Shown here one piece after another: positions 42,206 to 52,120 of a stretch of 61,896 bases of DNA. The first letter of the stretch is position 1. Each line of letters opens with the position of its first letter. This DNA is from an uncultured Oscillospiraceae bacterium. Its GTDB lineage: Bacteria > Bacillota > Clostridia > Oscillospirales > Oscillospiraceae. The DNA is taken from positions 38,481 through 100,376 of the forward strand of contig CAJTLI010000007.1 in NCBI GenBank assembly GCA_910577525.1, read 5' to 3'. The notes under the pieces are model-generated. The model had not been told where the DNA came from. It ran no database searches and was given only the letters and a program-made list of their open reading frames with translations. The position numbers and the translations under genes are program-made.

Positions 42206-43072
42206 TCACAAAAGCGCCTTTGTAAACTCCCCGGCGTCAAAGGGCTGGAGGTCGTCCACCCCCTCGCCCACCCCGGCGAACTTCACCGGAACGCCCAGCT
42301 CACGGGCGATGGCCACCACGATGCCCCCCTTGGCGGTGCCGTCCAGCTTGGTGAGCACGATGCCCGTCACCCCCGCCGCCTTGGAGAACTCCTTGGCCTG
42401 GATGAGCCCGTTCTGGCCGGTGGTGGCGTCCAGCACCAGCAGCGTCTCCCGGCTGGAGCCGGGGCACTCCCGGTCGATGATCCGGGCGATTTTATTCAGC
42501 TCGTTCATGAGATTGGCCTTGTTTTGCAGCCGCCCGGCGGTGTCCACCAGCACCACGTCGGAATGCCGCGCCCGAGCGGCCGCCAGGGCGTCGTACACCA
42601 CGGCGGCGGGGTCCGCCCCCTCGTGCTGCTTGACGATATCCACCCCGGCCCGCTCCGACCAGATGGTGAGCTGCTCGGCGGCGGCGGCCCGGAAGGTGTC
42701 CCCGGCGCACAGCAGCACCTTTTTGCCCTCCCGCTTCCAGCGTGCGGCCAGCTTGCCGATGGAGGTGGTCTTGCCCACCCCGTTCACCCCGATGAACAGC
42801 ACAATGGCGGGGGTGCGGCTCATGTCCACCGTCAACTCGCCGGCGGAGAGATACTCCGCCAGGATGTCCCGCATACACTGACGGGCGCCTTCCATATCCT
42901 TAATCCGCTCCGCCTTGCAGCGGCTTTTCAGCTCCTCCACCGCCTCCAGGGTGGTCTCGGCCCCCAGGTCCGCCATCACCAGGGACTCCTCCAGCTCCTC
43001 GTAGAAATCGTCGTCCAGCTGGGAGAAGCCGTTGAATATGCCGATCTTTTTAATTTTATCAAAAAAGCCCAT
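42206..43072 (-). CDS. ftsY: Signal recognition particle receptor FtsY
   Basis: 288-residue NG-domain GTPase that docks SRP at the membrane. P-loop GVNGVGKTTS, DTAGRLQNK, TKLDGTAKGG are intact. The acidic A domain of E. coli FtsY is missing, as in most Firmicutes. Follows smc closely, the conserved smc-ftsY order. Confidence 0.96.
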   Translation of the reverse strand: MGFFDKIKKIGIFNGFSQLDDDFYEELEESLVMADLGAETTLEAVEELKSRCKAERIKDMEGARQCMRDILAEYLSAGELTVDMSRTPAIVLFIGVNGVGKTTSIGKLAARWKREGKKVLLCAGDTFRAAAAEQLTIWSERAGVDIVKQHEGADPAAVVYDALAAARARHSDVVLVDTAGRLQNKANLMNELNKIARIIDRECPGSSRETLLVLDATTGQNGLIQAKEFSKAAGVTGIVLTKLDGTAKGGIVVAIARELGVPVKFAGVGEGVDDLQPFDAGEFTKALL

Positions 43073-43114
43073 AATGATCTCCTCTTAACGGAAATTTTTC
43101 TCCGCCCGCGCCCA

Positions 43115-46100
43115 TTACTTGATATTGAGTTCTTTTTCCACGTCGTTCAAATTGATGGTCAGCATCCGGCTCACGCCCTTCTCCTGCATGGTGACGCCGT
43201 AGAGCACGTCGGCCTCCTCCATGGTGCCCCGGCGGTGGGTGATGACGATGAACTGGGTTTTGCCGCTCATACGGCGCATGTACCGGGCGTAGCGCACCAC
43301 GTTGGACTCGTCCAGCGCCGCCTCGATCTCGTCCATGACGCAGAAGGGGGTGGGCCGCACCTTCAAAATGGCGAAGTACAGCGCGATGGCGATGAGGGCC
43401 CGCTCCCCGCCGGACAGAGAGCTCATGTGCTGGATGGTCTTGCCCGGCGGCTGGGCCTTGATCTCGATGCCGCAGTTGAGCACGTCGGCCCGGTCGTCCA
43501 GGATCAGCTCCGCCTTGCCGCCGCCAAAGAGCTCGGTGAACGCCTTGCGGAACTCCTGGTCGATGAGGGCGAACTGCTCCTCAAATATGGCCGTCATCTC
43601 CCCGGTGATCTGGGCGATGATGTCCTGAAGCTCCTTTTTGGCCTTGGCCACGTCGTCCCGCTGGCCGGTGAAGTAGGTGTACCGCTCGTTCACCCGCTGG
43701 AACTCCTCCACCGCGTCCGGGTTGATGCTGCCCAGGGCGGAGATGGCCTTTTTCAGCTCCCCGATGCGCCGCTGGGCCTTGGGAACCGACTCCAGCTCCA
43801 CCCGCTGGGCCCGGGCCGCCTCGTGGGACAGCTGGTAGTTCTCCCACAGCTTGTCCAGAAGCATGCTCTCCTCGTTGGCGGAGGCGGCGGCCTTCTGCTC
43901 CAGGAAGGACACCTCCCGCTCCATGACAATCAGCTCGTTGTTCTTGTCCCGGGCCTGGCGGTCGGCCTGGTTGCGCCTGCCCTCCAGGGCCAGCTTCTCG
44001 TCATTGAGCCGCCGGATGGCGGCGGTTCCCTCTCCGCTGGCGGACTTCAGGCTTTGCAGCCGCTCCTCCTCCTCCCGGATGCGCTGGGTGAGGTCGTCGT
44101 TCCGCTGCTCGAACTGGCCGATCATGGCGGTGCGGCTGGCGGTGTCGCCGGACAGGTCCTCCCGCAGCCGTTCCAGCTCGGCGACGGACTGGCGCAGGGC
44201 GGACTGCTCGCCCTCCAGCCCGGCCAGCCGGGCGCCGCAGGAGGCGGACTCCTCGTTCAGCCCGGCGATCCGCTCCTGGAGCGCCGTCCGGCCCTGGGCC
44301 TTGGCCTCGCTCTCCGAGCGCAGGGCGGCGGCGGACCCCTCCAGCGCCTCAATCCGCGCCTTGGCCTGGGCGGTGTTCTCCGTGTTCTCCTCCATCCGGC
44401 GGCGGACCTGAGCCCGCTCCCCGGCCAGGGTCTGGCGGCGCAGCTCGATGTCCGCCAGCTGGACGGAGGCGCTGTCCGCCCGCTCGGAGTATTTTAACAC
44501 CGCGTCCTCCGCCTCCCGGAGCTGGCCCGAGGCGGCGTCCAGCTCATATTGGGCGGCGGTGAGCTCCCGCTGGGCCTTTGCCAGCTCCTCCGACGCGGCC
44601 TTCAGGTCGGCGGTCAGGCCGTCCTTCTGCCGGTTCAGCCGCTCCAGCTCGTTGGCCCGGCTCAGGATGCCCGCCGAGCGGGACGCCGAGCCGCCGGTCA
44701 TGGAGCCGCCAGCGTTGAGCACCTGGCCGTCCAGGGTGACGATGCGGAAGCGGTGGCCGAATTTCCGGGCGATGGCCATGGCCTTGTCCAGATTTTCCGC
44801 GATCACCACCCGGCCCAGCAGGTTGGAGAAGATGTTGGCGTACTCCCGGTCGAAGGAGATGAGCTCGTCCCCCATCCCCACGAAGCCGTCCTCGTTTTTC
44901 ACGGCGGCCTCCCGGAAGTCGGCGGGCCGGATGGTGTTCATAGGCAGGAAGGTGGCCCGGCCCCCGTCCCGGCGCTTCAAATAGCTGATGGCGTTTTTGC
45001 CGTCCTCGTCCCGCTCCACCACCAGGTTCTGCATAGCGCCCCCCAGGGCGATCTCGATGGCCACGGCGTACTGGTCGGGGACGTGGATCAAACCGGCCAC
45101 CGGGCCCCGGATTCCCCGCAGGCCGTTTCGCCCGGCCTCCCCCATCACCAGCTTCACCGCCTTGGAGTAGCCCTCGTACATCTTCTCCATCTCGGCCAGC
45201 ATCTTGATGCGGGAGTTCAGATTGTTCTCGTCCATCTGAAGGCGGCGGTGCTTCTCCTGGGCCTGGTCCAGCCTGCGCTGCCGGGACTGGAGCCGCATTT
45301 GATAGCCGCTGATCACATTCCGGGCGGCGTCCCGGTCCTCCGTGACCTTGTCCAGCTCCTTCTGGGTGGCCTCCAGGGCCTGGCGGGCCTGGTCCGACTT
45401 GTCCTCCTGTTCCTGGAGCTCCCGGCCCAGCCGCTCCTCCCGGTCATACAGCTCCTGGGCGGCGGCGGCCAGGGCGGACAGCAGCTCCTTGGCCTCCCCG
45501 GCGGAGGCGCTCTCCAGCCGCTCCCGCTCCCGGAGGCCCTCCAGCTCGTCGTTCAGCGTGCCCGCCGAGCCCAGCGCCTCCTGAGTGCGCCGGGCCAGCG
45601 CGTCCATCTGCTCCCGGCAGGCGGCCATGTCCCGGCCGATCTGGTCTAGGCGGCCCCGGCTCTCCTCGATCTGGGCGGCGATGGACCCGGCCCGGCCCTC
45701 CTGCTGCTCCAGCTCCTGACGGATGCGCTGGGCGTTCTCGCTGTTGTTTTTGATGTCGTTTTTCAGCAGGGCGATGGAGTTCTCGCAGGCGTGGACCTGC
45801 TCGTCCAGGCCGGACTGCTTGTCCCGCAGCTCCTCCGCCCGGATATCCTTGTCCCGCATTTCGTCGCTGAGCTGGGTGCTCTGGGCATACAGCCGCTCCA
45901 CCTCGTCGTGGGCCTGGTCCCGCTGGCGGACGGCCGCCTCCAGATCCCCCTTCACCTTCACGCTGTCCGCCCGGATGCGCTCCAGCTGGTCCAGCCAGAC
46001 GGAGATCTCCAGCCCCTTCAGTTCGTCCCGCAGGACGTTGTACTTCTTCGTCTTTTCCGCCTGGGCCCGCAGGGGCTCCACCTGGAGCTCCAGCTCGCCG

Positions 46101-46684
46101 ATCTTGTCGTTGACGCGGACCAGATTTTCCTCCGTGCGCTCCAGCTTGCGTTCCGCCTCCTCCTTGCGGTGGCGGAACCGGGAGATGCCCGCCGCCTCCT
46201 CAAAGACCTCCCGGCGGTCGGCGCTCTTGACGGACAGAATCTCGTCGATGCGGCCCTGGCCGATGATGGAATAGCCCTCCCGGCCCAGGCCGGTGTCCAT
46301 AAACAGCTCGTTGATATCCTTCAGCCGGCAGGCCCGGCGGTTGATATAGTATTCGCTCTCCCCGGAGCGGTAGTACCGGCGCGTCACCGCCACCTCCGTC
46401 TCCTCCATCTGGAAGATGCGCTCGGTGTTGTCCAGCACCAGCGTCACCTCGGCAAAGCCCAGCCCCTTGCGCTTCTCGGTGCCGTTAAAAATCACGTCCT
46501 CCATCTTGGCTCCCCGGAGGGTGCGGGTGGACTGCTCCCCCATCACCCAGCGGATGGCGTCGGAGATATTGGATTTTCCCGAGCCGTTGGGCCCCACCAC
46601 CGCCGTGATGTCCGAGCCGAAAACCAGCACCGTCTTATCTGGAAAGCTCTTAAAGCCCTGGATTTCCAGCGCCCGCAGATACAC
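43115..46684 (-). CDS. smc: Chromosome segregation SMC ATPase
   Basis: 1189 residues, near the 1186 of B. subtilis. Walker A GPNGSGKSNI at 31-40, long coiled coils (about 170-500 and 680-1030) around a hinge, signature LSGGERALIAIAL and Walker B FCVMDEIEAALDESN. The GTG at 46684 gives the family start YLRALEIQGFKSFPDK, with AAGGGG upstream; the frame is open for 38 more codons without a ribosome-binding site. The usual upstream neighbour rnc is absent: the accessory sugar locus starts instead. Confidence 0.95.
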   Translation of the reverse strand: MYLRALEIQGFKSFPDKTVLVFGSDITAVVGPNGSGKSNISDAIRWVMGEQSTRTLRGAKMEDVIFNGTEKRKGLGFAEVTLVLDNTERIFQMEETEVAVTRRYYRSGESEYYINRRACRLKDINELFMDTGLGREGYSIIGQGRIDEILSVKSADRREVFEEAAGISRFRHRKEEAERKLERTEENLVRVNDKIGELELQVEPLRAQAEKTKKYNVLRDELKGLEISVWLDQLERIRADSVKVKGDLEAAVRQRDQAHDEVERLYAQSTQLSDEMRDKDIRAEELRDKQSGLDEQVHACENSIALLKNDIKNNSENAQRIRQELEQQEGRAGSIAAQIEESRGRLDQIGRDMAACREQMDALARRTQEALGSAGTLNDELEGLRERERLESASAGEAKELLSALAAAAQELYDREERLGRELQEQEDKSDQARQALEATQKELDKVTEDRDAARNVISGYQMRLQSRQRRLDQAQEKHRRLQMDENNLNSRIKMLAEMEKMYEGYSKAVKLVMGEAGRNGLRGIRGPVAGLIHVPDQYAVAIEIALGGAMQNLVVERDEDGKNAISYLKRRDGGRATFLPMNTIRPADFREAAVKNEDGFVGMGDELISFDREYANIFSNLLGRVVIAENLDKAMAIARKFGHRFRIVTLDGQVLNAGGSMTGGSASRSAGILSRANELERLNRQKDGLTADLKAASEELAKAQRELTAAQYELDAASGQLREAEDAVLKYSERADSASVQLADIELRRQTLAGERAQVRRRMEENTENTAQAKARIEALEGSAAALRSESEAKAQGRTALQERIAGLNEESASCGARLAGLEGEQSALRQSVAELERLREDLSGDTASRTAMIGQFEQRNDDLTQRIREEEERLQSLKSASGEGTAAIRRLNDEKLALEGRRNQADRQARDKNNELIVMEREVSFLEQKAAASANEESMLLDKLWENYQLSHEAARAQRVELESVPKAQRRIGELKKAISALGSINPDAVEEFQRVNERYTYFTGQRDDVAKAKKELQDIIAQITGEMTAIFEEQFALIDQEFRKAFTELFGGGKAELILDDRADVLNCGIEIKAQPPGKTIQHMSSLSGGERALIAIALYFAILKVRPTPFCVMDEIEAALDESNVVRYARYMRRMSGKTQFIVITHRRGTMEEADVLYGVTMQEKGVSRMLTINLNDVEKELNIK

Positions 46685-46870
46685 AGAACCACCCCTTTCT
46701 TCTCCAGCCCTCCGCGCCTCCGCGCCGCGGCGGCCTCCGGGTCTTCCCTCCGCTCCGGCCCAAGCCGCCCTCTCCGGACGGGAGACGGGCTCCAGCATAG
46801 CATTTTATTTTACCACATCAGTCTCTCCTTTGCAAGTTTCAGCTGGCCGGATTCTATGCCGTACAAGCGG

Positions 46871-46905
46871 AAAAATGAGCGGCCAGCCGGAAGGCTGGCC
46901 GCTCA
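46871..46905 (-). terminator. Terminator of the sugar-locus transcript
   Basis: TGAGCGGCCAGCC and its complement form a 13-bp stem with a GGAA-type loop, followed on the minus strand by TTTTT. It lies about 100 bases after the GH2 stop and insulates smc from the sugar locus. Confidence 0.85.
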
Positions 46906-47007
46906 AGGAGAAGCCGGCGGCTGGCTTGCGGGCAGCCGCCTATTATCATCACCCGGTGCGCAACGCCTCAACGGTGCCGGGGATGAAGCGAAGAAATTGC
47001 GTCAGGC

Positions 47008-49278
47008 TTACGCTTTGTCTATTTTGACCAGCTTGGCGTTGAGGCTCTCCAAAAAGCCCTGGGGCAGCATGCTGCCGCCCATGGCGACCAAGGCCTCCGC
47101 GGTCATGGACTTCATCATGTCCCACATCCCCGCGCCGGGGGCCAGGTCGAAATTGGCGGCCAGCTTCACCGCCGTGCGCGCCGCCTCCAGCGCCTCTGGG
47201 GACTGGGCCAGGACCTCCATGGTGTCCCGCACGCTGTACCTGCCCTCGGGGAACTCCATGGGCGCGGCCAGGTCCAGATCGCCCGCCAGCTTGAACCAGT
47301 TGGCGACGCCCTCCCGGCGCTCGTTGACCTCGGGCAGCACGTAGACGGCGGGCTCCCGCTCCACCTTCTCCAGGGTGATGGAGTCCTTCACGTCCCCGGC
47401 TTTCGCCACTATGACGTTGAACCCGGGCTCCAGCGCCGCGGTGAACACGAACACCTTGTTCTCGGCCTGTCTGCCCACGCTCCTGCCGTTGACCAGCAGC
47501 TCCACCTCCGGCTGGTTGGAGTACACCCGGATCTCGGTGGTCTCCCCCGCCCGCTGGGCGTAGCGGCGGCCGCAGACGTGGACCATGGGCGCTTTGGTCC
47601 AGTAGGCTTTGTAGATGTAGTAGCTGTCCTTGCGGGTTTTGCGGTCGATGGTGACCAGACCCTTGTTGTTCCGGCCTCCCACGCCGCCCTCGTTCCGGGC
47701 CGCGCAGCCGAAATCGAACATGTTCCACACGTGGCTGGACCAGATCCAGGGCCGCTCATCCAGCACCTTGGCCATGTGCTCGTGGTACAGCGCCTGGTAC
47801 TCCTCGCTGTAGTCCTTGCAGGCGGGGGCGGGACCGTGGTAGGTGACGACGCCCTCGCAGCCGTACTCGGACAGACCCAGGCAGATGTCGGGGTGCTCGG
47901 CGTGGAACTTGTCCAGCCAGGGGCCGTTGTCCTCCATCCTGCCGCCGTACCAGCCGAAATAGTGGTTGTAGCTCTCCACATCGGTGATGTGGTGCATGGG
48001 CCCATCGGTGGGGGTCATGGTCACGTGGGCGATGGTGGTCAGCCGGGTGGGGTCCAGCTCATGGGCCAGCTTGTTCAGCGCGTGGTGGTTCTCCACCAGC
48101 TTGTCCGAGATGCCGCCGATCAGGATCTCGTTGGACATGCCCCAGAAGCAGATGGTGGGATGGTTGTAGTTCTGAATGATGAGTTCTTTGAGCTGGCTGA
48201 CGCAGTTGTCGTGGGCGGCGGGGTCCTCGTTGAACATGCTGATGAAAGGGATCTCCGCCCAGACGATGAAGCCCAGCTGGTCGCAGGCGTCGTAGAAGTC
48301 CTGGGCGTGCTGGTAGTGGGCCAGACGGATGGTGTTGGCCCCCAGCTCCTTGATGATCCGGGCGTCCTCGAAGTGGTCGGCCCGGGTGAGGGCATTGCCC
48401 TGGTAGAGCTTGTCCTGGTGGCGGCTCACGCCCCGGAGGGGGGTCTCCACGCCGTTGAGGATGAAGCCCTTCTGGGGATCGCAGGAGAACTCCCGCACGC
48501 CCACCTGAGCGCTCACCTCGTCACAGGCCTCGTTCCGGCGCTGGAGGGTGGCGGTGACGGTGTACAGATAGGGGTCGTCGATGCTCCAGCGGCGGGCGCC
48601 GGGCACGGCTACGGTCACTTTGGTGCTGTCCGCGGGGCGGACGGCGGAGGCCGCCTCGTTCCCTTCTGCGTCCCGGATGGAGTACGTCACGGTGAAGTTC
48701 TCGTCGGGACCGGCCACCCAGCTCTCCAGCTCGAACTTCGCGCCGCCGCAGCCGCCGCAGGGCCGGGGCGTCACCCGCAGGCCGGGGCCGCCGTAATAGT
48801 CCAGGTCGAAGTGGACGGCGGGCACGCTGATGAGGTTCACGCCCCGGTACAGCCCGCCGTAAAAGGTGAAGTCGGCGAACTGGGGATAGACGCTGCTCTT
48901 TTCCGAGTTGTCGCAGGCAATCGCCAGAAGGTTTTCGCCGTCCTTTTTACACAGGCCGGTGATGTCCGCCCTGAAGGCGGAGTAGCCCCCCTCGTGGTAG
49001 ACCGCCTCTTTGCCGTTGACGTACACCGCGGCCTGCTGGCCCGCCGCCAGCACCTCCACGTAGACCCGTCCGCCGGGCAGGGGCTGTTTGGGGGTCTCGA
49101 ACGTCCTGGCATACCAGCAGCGGCCCCGGTAGTAGCTGCCGCCGCCGTCCATGCCGTCCACCGCGTTCCAGGTGTGGGGGAGGTCCACGTCCGCCCAACG
49201 CTCCGGAAGCGCGGCGGGCAGGCCCGCGTCCTCCCGGATGAATTTCCAGCCCTGATTCAAGCTTATAATATTTCGCAT
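47008..49278 (-). CDS. GH2 family beta-galactosidase/glucuronidase-type glycosidase
   Basis: 756 residues without a signal peptide, so cytosolic. An N-terminal sugar-binding sandwich, an Ig-like domain and a TIM barrel carry the GH2 acid/base E384 in FWGMSNE and nucleophile E471 in GLSEYG. The C-terminal Ig-like part ends about 690. Family members are beta-galactosidases, beta-glucuronidases or mannosidases; substrate cannot be fixed, though the adjacent YhcH and uronate genes favour a glycan-derived oligosaccharide. The ATG at 49278 with GGGAG gives the usual start. The last gene of the leftward locus. Confidence 0.93.
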   Translation of the reverse strand: MRNIISLNQGWKFIREDAGLPAALPERWADVDLPHTWNAVDGMDGGGSYYRGRCWYARTFETPKQPLPGGRVYVEVLAAGQQAAVYVNGKEAVYHEGGYSAFRADITGLCKKDGENLLAIACDNSEKSSVYPQFADFTFYGGLYRGVNLISVPAVHFDLDYYGGPGLRVTPRPCGGCGGAKFELESWVAGPDENFTVTYSIRDAEGNEAASAVRPADSTKVTVAVPGARRWSIDDPYLYTVTATLQRRNEACDEVSAQVGVREFSCDPQKGFILNGVETPLRGVSRHQDKLYQGNALTRADHFEDARIIKELGANTIRLAHYQHAQDFYDACDQLGFIVWAEIPFISMFNEDPAAHDNCVSQLKELIIQNYNHPTICFWGMSNEILIGGISDKLVENHHALNKLAHELDPTRLTTIAHVTMTPTDGPMHHITDVESYNHYFGWYGGRMEDNGPWLDKFHAEHPDICLGLSEYGCEGVVTYHGPAPACKDYSEEYQALYHEHMAKVLDERPWIWSSHVWNMFDFGCAARNEGGVGGRNNKGLVTIDRKTRKDSYYIYKAYWTKAPMVHVCGRRYAQRAGETTEIRVYSNQPEVELLVNGRSVGRQAENKVFVFTAALEPGFNVIVAKAGDVKDSITLEKVEREPAVYVLPEVNERREGVANWFKLAGDLDLAAPMEFPEGRYSVRDTMEVLAQSPEALEAARTAVKLAANFDLAPGAGMWDMMKSMTAEALVAMGGSMLPQGFLESLNAKLVKIDKA

Positions 49279-49345
49279 TGCGCTGTCTCCCATCTCAAAA
49301 GATTTTGTTTGCCGCCCGTCCCCTCAAAGCCCCAGAGGGAAAGCG

Positions 49346-50719
49346 CTATTTGCGGAGGGTGTCCGGTTTGGTGTTCAAAATTTTCGGAAACTGGGTGAAA
49401 AATACGGTGCCCGTGATGGCGGCGGCCAGCACATCCGCCACCGGCTCCGCCACGAAGACCGCGAAGACCTTGTCGCCCAGGAACAGCGGCAGGATAAAAA
49501 TCAGCGGGATGAGCAGAATGATTTTCCGCAGCAGGGCCAGGAACAGGGAGATTTTCGCCTGGCCCAGCGCCACAAAGGTCTGCTGGCAGGAAAATTGGAC
49601 GCTGAGGAGGAAGAAGCCCGCCAGATAGATGCGCAGCGCCCAGGTGGTGATCTCCACCAGCTCCGGCTTGTTGTTGAACAGGCCCACAAACGCCTGCGGG
49701 AACAGCATGATGAGCCCCCACATACACACGGCGTAAATCATGCCGCTGACCATCAGGATGCGGAACGCCTGCTTCACCCGGCCGGTCTTGCCCGCCCCGT
49801 AGTTGAAGCCCACGATGGGCTGCGTCCCCTGGGCCAAGCCCATAAACACCATGGAGAGGACCTGCATGATGGAGGAACAGATGGTCATGGCCCCCACCGC
49901 CGGGTCCCCGCCGTACCGGTACAGGGAGGAGGTGAAGGACACTGTGACCAGGCTCTCCGTGGACTGCATGATGAAGGGGGACACGCCCAGAGCCGCCACC
50001 GGCAGGATAACGGCGCCCTTCAGCCGGAAAAAGCGGCGTTGAAGCCTCAGCTTTGTCCGCTTGCCCAGCAGGAATACGATGACCCAGGCCGCGGACACGC
50101 CTTGGGCGATGACGGTGGCCAGGGCCGCGCCCCGCACCCCCATGTTCAGGCCAAAGATGAAGATGGGGTCGAGAACGATGTTCACCGCCGCCCCCACCAG
50201 GACGGTGGCCATGGAGATGGTGGAGAAACCCTGAATGGTGATGAAATTGTTCATGCCCAGGGCGATCTGCACAAAAACGCTGCCCCACAGGTAGATGCCC
50301 AGATAGCTGACGGCGTAGCCGATGGTGTTGGGACTGGCGCCGAACAGATAGAGCAGGGGCTCCTTTGCCAGCTGGAACAGGAGGGTGGAGCCCGCGGAGA
50401 TCAGCAGTATGAGGACGGCGCAGTTGCCCAAAATCTCATTGGCCCCCTCCATATTGCCGTCGCCCATGAGGATGGAGGCCCGAGACCCGCCGCCCACTCC
50501 CACCAGCGCCGCCATGGCGGAGACAAACATGATGATCGCAAAGCACAGGCCCAGGCCCGTGAGCGCCAGGTCGCCCACCTCGGGGATGTGGCCGATGTAG
50601 ACCCGGTCCACAATGTTATAAAGCGCGTTGACCAGCTGGGCCACAATAGCGGGAAAGGCCAGCCGGACCATGAGACGGCCCACGCTGTCATTGCCTAAGT
50701 CGTTGCTCTTTTTTGACAT
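49346..50719 (-). CDS. MATE-family efflux transporter
   Basis: 457 residues, twelve predicted transmembrane helices, with MATE-type features: FPAIVAQLVNALYNIVDRVYIG near the start and QGTQPIVGFNYGAGK in the second half. Usually a Na+/H+-driven drug or metabolite exporter. Its position inside a sugar locus, between YhcH and GH2, is unusual. ATG at 50719, GAGG about ten bases upstream. Confidence 0.92.
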   Translation of the reverse strand: MSKKSNDLGNDSVGRLMVRLAFPAIVAQLVNALYNIVDRVYIGHIPEVGDLALTGLGLCFAIIMFVSAMAALVGVGGGSRASILMGDGNMEGANEILGNCAVLILLISAGSTLLFQLAKEPLLYLFGASPNTIGYAVSYLGIYLWGSVFVQIALGMNNFITIQGFSTISMATVLVGAAVNIVLDPIFIFGLNMGVRGAALATVIAQGVSAAWVIVFLLGKRTKLRLQRRFFRLKGAVILPVAALGVSPFIMQSTESLVTVSFTSSLYRYGGDPAVGAMTICSSIMQVLSMVFMGLAQGTQPIVGFNYGAGKTGRVKQAFRILMVSGMIYAVCMWGLIMLFPQAFVGLFNNKPELVEITTWALRIYLAGFFLLSVQFSCQQTFVALGQAKISLFLALLRKIILLIPLIFILPLFLGDKVFAVFVAEPVADVLAAAITGTVFFTQFPKILNTKPDTLRK

Positions 50720-50739
50720 GACGATACCATTCCTCTTTG

Positions 50740-51216
50740 CTAGGTCGCACGCAGCAGGCTCTGCTTTATTTTTGCCACCGCTTTTCTGACGCTGCCTGGA
50801 CGGCCGGCGCAACAGCAGGGGCGGTGGATGCTGTCGGAGCAGAATATGCAGTAGCCGCCGGGGGTTACGTCAACAAAATTCTCATGCTCCAGATCTTTGT
50901 ATATGATGATATCCTTATCCTGCATATCCCATTGGACGGTTTCCTTTCCAGTGTAAGGCGCATAGCCCATCCGCTCCACGCCGGACACGACATATTGGAG
51001 ATCCAGATAATTGATATGCCGCTCCGGGAGGCATTCCTCCACGGGCTTGGTTGTGATGTCCTGAATGTTTACGTAGATGTCCCGTCCTTGAAGCTCGTAC
51101 GTACCCGCCTCCATATTTGCAATGTCATGGCTTGTGATCCACTCCAGAGCGGTTTGAATGGCCGCCGGATATGGATAGGGACAGTCTGTCGCAAAGGAAG
51201 ATGAAAAAATCATCAC
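50740..51216 (-). CDS. YhcH/YjgK/YiaL (EbgC-like) family protein
   Basis: 158 residues, whole-length YhcH/YjgK/YiaL domain (DIYVNIQDITTKPVEE, VERMGYAPYTGKETV, GGYCIFCSDSIHRP). Relatives include the beta-galactosidase small subunit EbgC and proteins linked to sialic-acid or glycan anomer handling; a metal-binding cupin-like fold is known. It probably acts on the reducing-end sugar in this locus, next to GH2. The last part (CCCAGRPGSVRKAV) has four cysteines in a row region, somewhat unusual. Confidence 0.9.
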   Translation of the reverse strand: MMIFSSSFATDCPYPYPAAIQTALEWITSHDIANMEAGTYELQGRDIYVNIQDITTKPVEECLPERHINYLDLQYVVSGVERMGYAPYTGKETVQWDMQDKDIIIYKDLEHENFVDVTPGGYCIFCSDSIHRPCCCAGRPGSVRKAVAKIKQSLLRAT

Positions 51217-51228
51217 CGCGGCCTCCGT

Positions 51229-52047
51229 TTATTCAGCATTTCTTCCAAACGCCTCAATCTGAGTCAGCGCCGGGAAGAGTGAGGGATCATCCGCCTTAAT
51301 CAGCTGCCCCACCTTCAGCCAGGTAATGCCTTTGCGCCGGATGGGGAACCTTTGGGGCTCGATACATTTATCCAGCTTTACAACCTCCGTCGTGCCGTCG
51401 GAGAAGGTCACTGTCCCCTGGGTCCACCAGCTGTCGTGGGGAAAATCCGCCCGGGTGGTCAGGCGCAGCTCCTCCAGGTCCACCGGGCGGCCGAATTCCA
51501 GCGTGATCTCCGCGTCCTCCCGCTGGTCGATGCCCCAGGACTGGAAGGGCCAGGGATAGTGGCAGGTGTTGGCCAGCACCCCGTCGATCACGTTCCGGGC
51601 GGCAAACAGCGGCGCGACCGGTCCTTTGGTTTCCGCGTTGGCGTGGACATGGGGATAGCACCCCGTCTCCTCGTGCTGGTCCATCACGTTTTTGGCCAGA
51701 TTGCGGAAGTTTTTATCCTCCTCCGGGCGTGATTTCCGCATGGTGATATAATGCTGCTCTCCGCTGAAGCTCCCGGGGCAATACGATATCCTGTCCGCCT
51801 TCATGTGCTCATTGCGCTGAAAGGGGATGGGATATTCCACCCGATTCTGGGTGAGATACACGTAGGCCTCATCCATGGCCCCGTCCACCCGGATGACGTA
51901 GAACGCGGGAACCTCGTCGGTGGTAAAGACAATCTTATCCCCCGGCTCATACTCCTTGGGGTACACCAGCAGAATCTCATCCCTGCCGCTGGCGCTGTGT
52001 TCTCCATCCTTCTGTACGCTCTGTACGGAAATGCTCAGATTTGCCAT
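51229..52047 (-). CDS. Unknown protein with a discoidin-like beta-sandwich half
   Basis: 272 residues, no signal peptide. The N-terminal half (about 1-120, EILLVYPKEYEPGDKIVF ... AYVYLTQN) looks like a beta-sandwich binding domain. The C-terminal half (about 145-268) has NVIDGVLANTCHYPWP, SWGID, ITLEFGRPVDLEELRLTTR, VTFSDGTTEVV, the order of F5/8-type (discoidin) modules. It stands between the YhcH and isomerase genes in the uronate locus and is cytosolic, so it is not an extracellular lectin. Possibly a lyase- or esterase-accessory protein. Function unknown. Confidence 0.75.
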   Translation of the reverse strand: MANLSISVQSVQKDGEHSASGRDEILLVYPKEYEPGDKIVFTTDEVPAFYVIRVDGAMDEAYVYLTQNRVEYPIPFQRNEHMKADRISYCPGSFSGEQHYITMRKSRPEEDKNFRNLAKNVMDQHEETGCYPHVHANAETKGPVAPLFAARNVIDGVLANTCHYPWPFQSWGIDQREDAEITLEFGRPVDLEELRLTTRADFPHDSWWTQGTVTFSDGTTEVVKLDKCIEPQRFPIRRKGITWLKVGQLIKADDPSLFPALTQIEAFGRNAE

Positions 52048-52120
52048 TGTCTCATCTCCCAGAAAGTATATTCAAAATCCCCGATACCGTCCGATACCGG
52101 GGATTTTGATCTGCCGGCGT

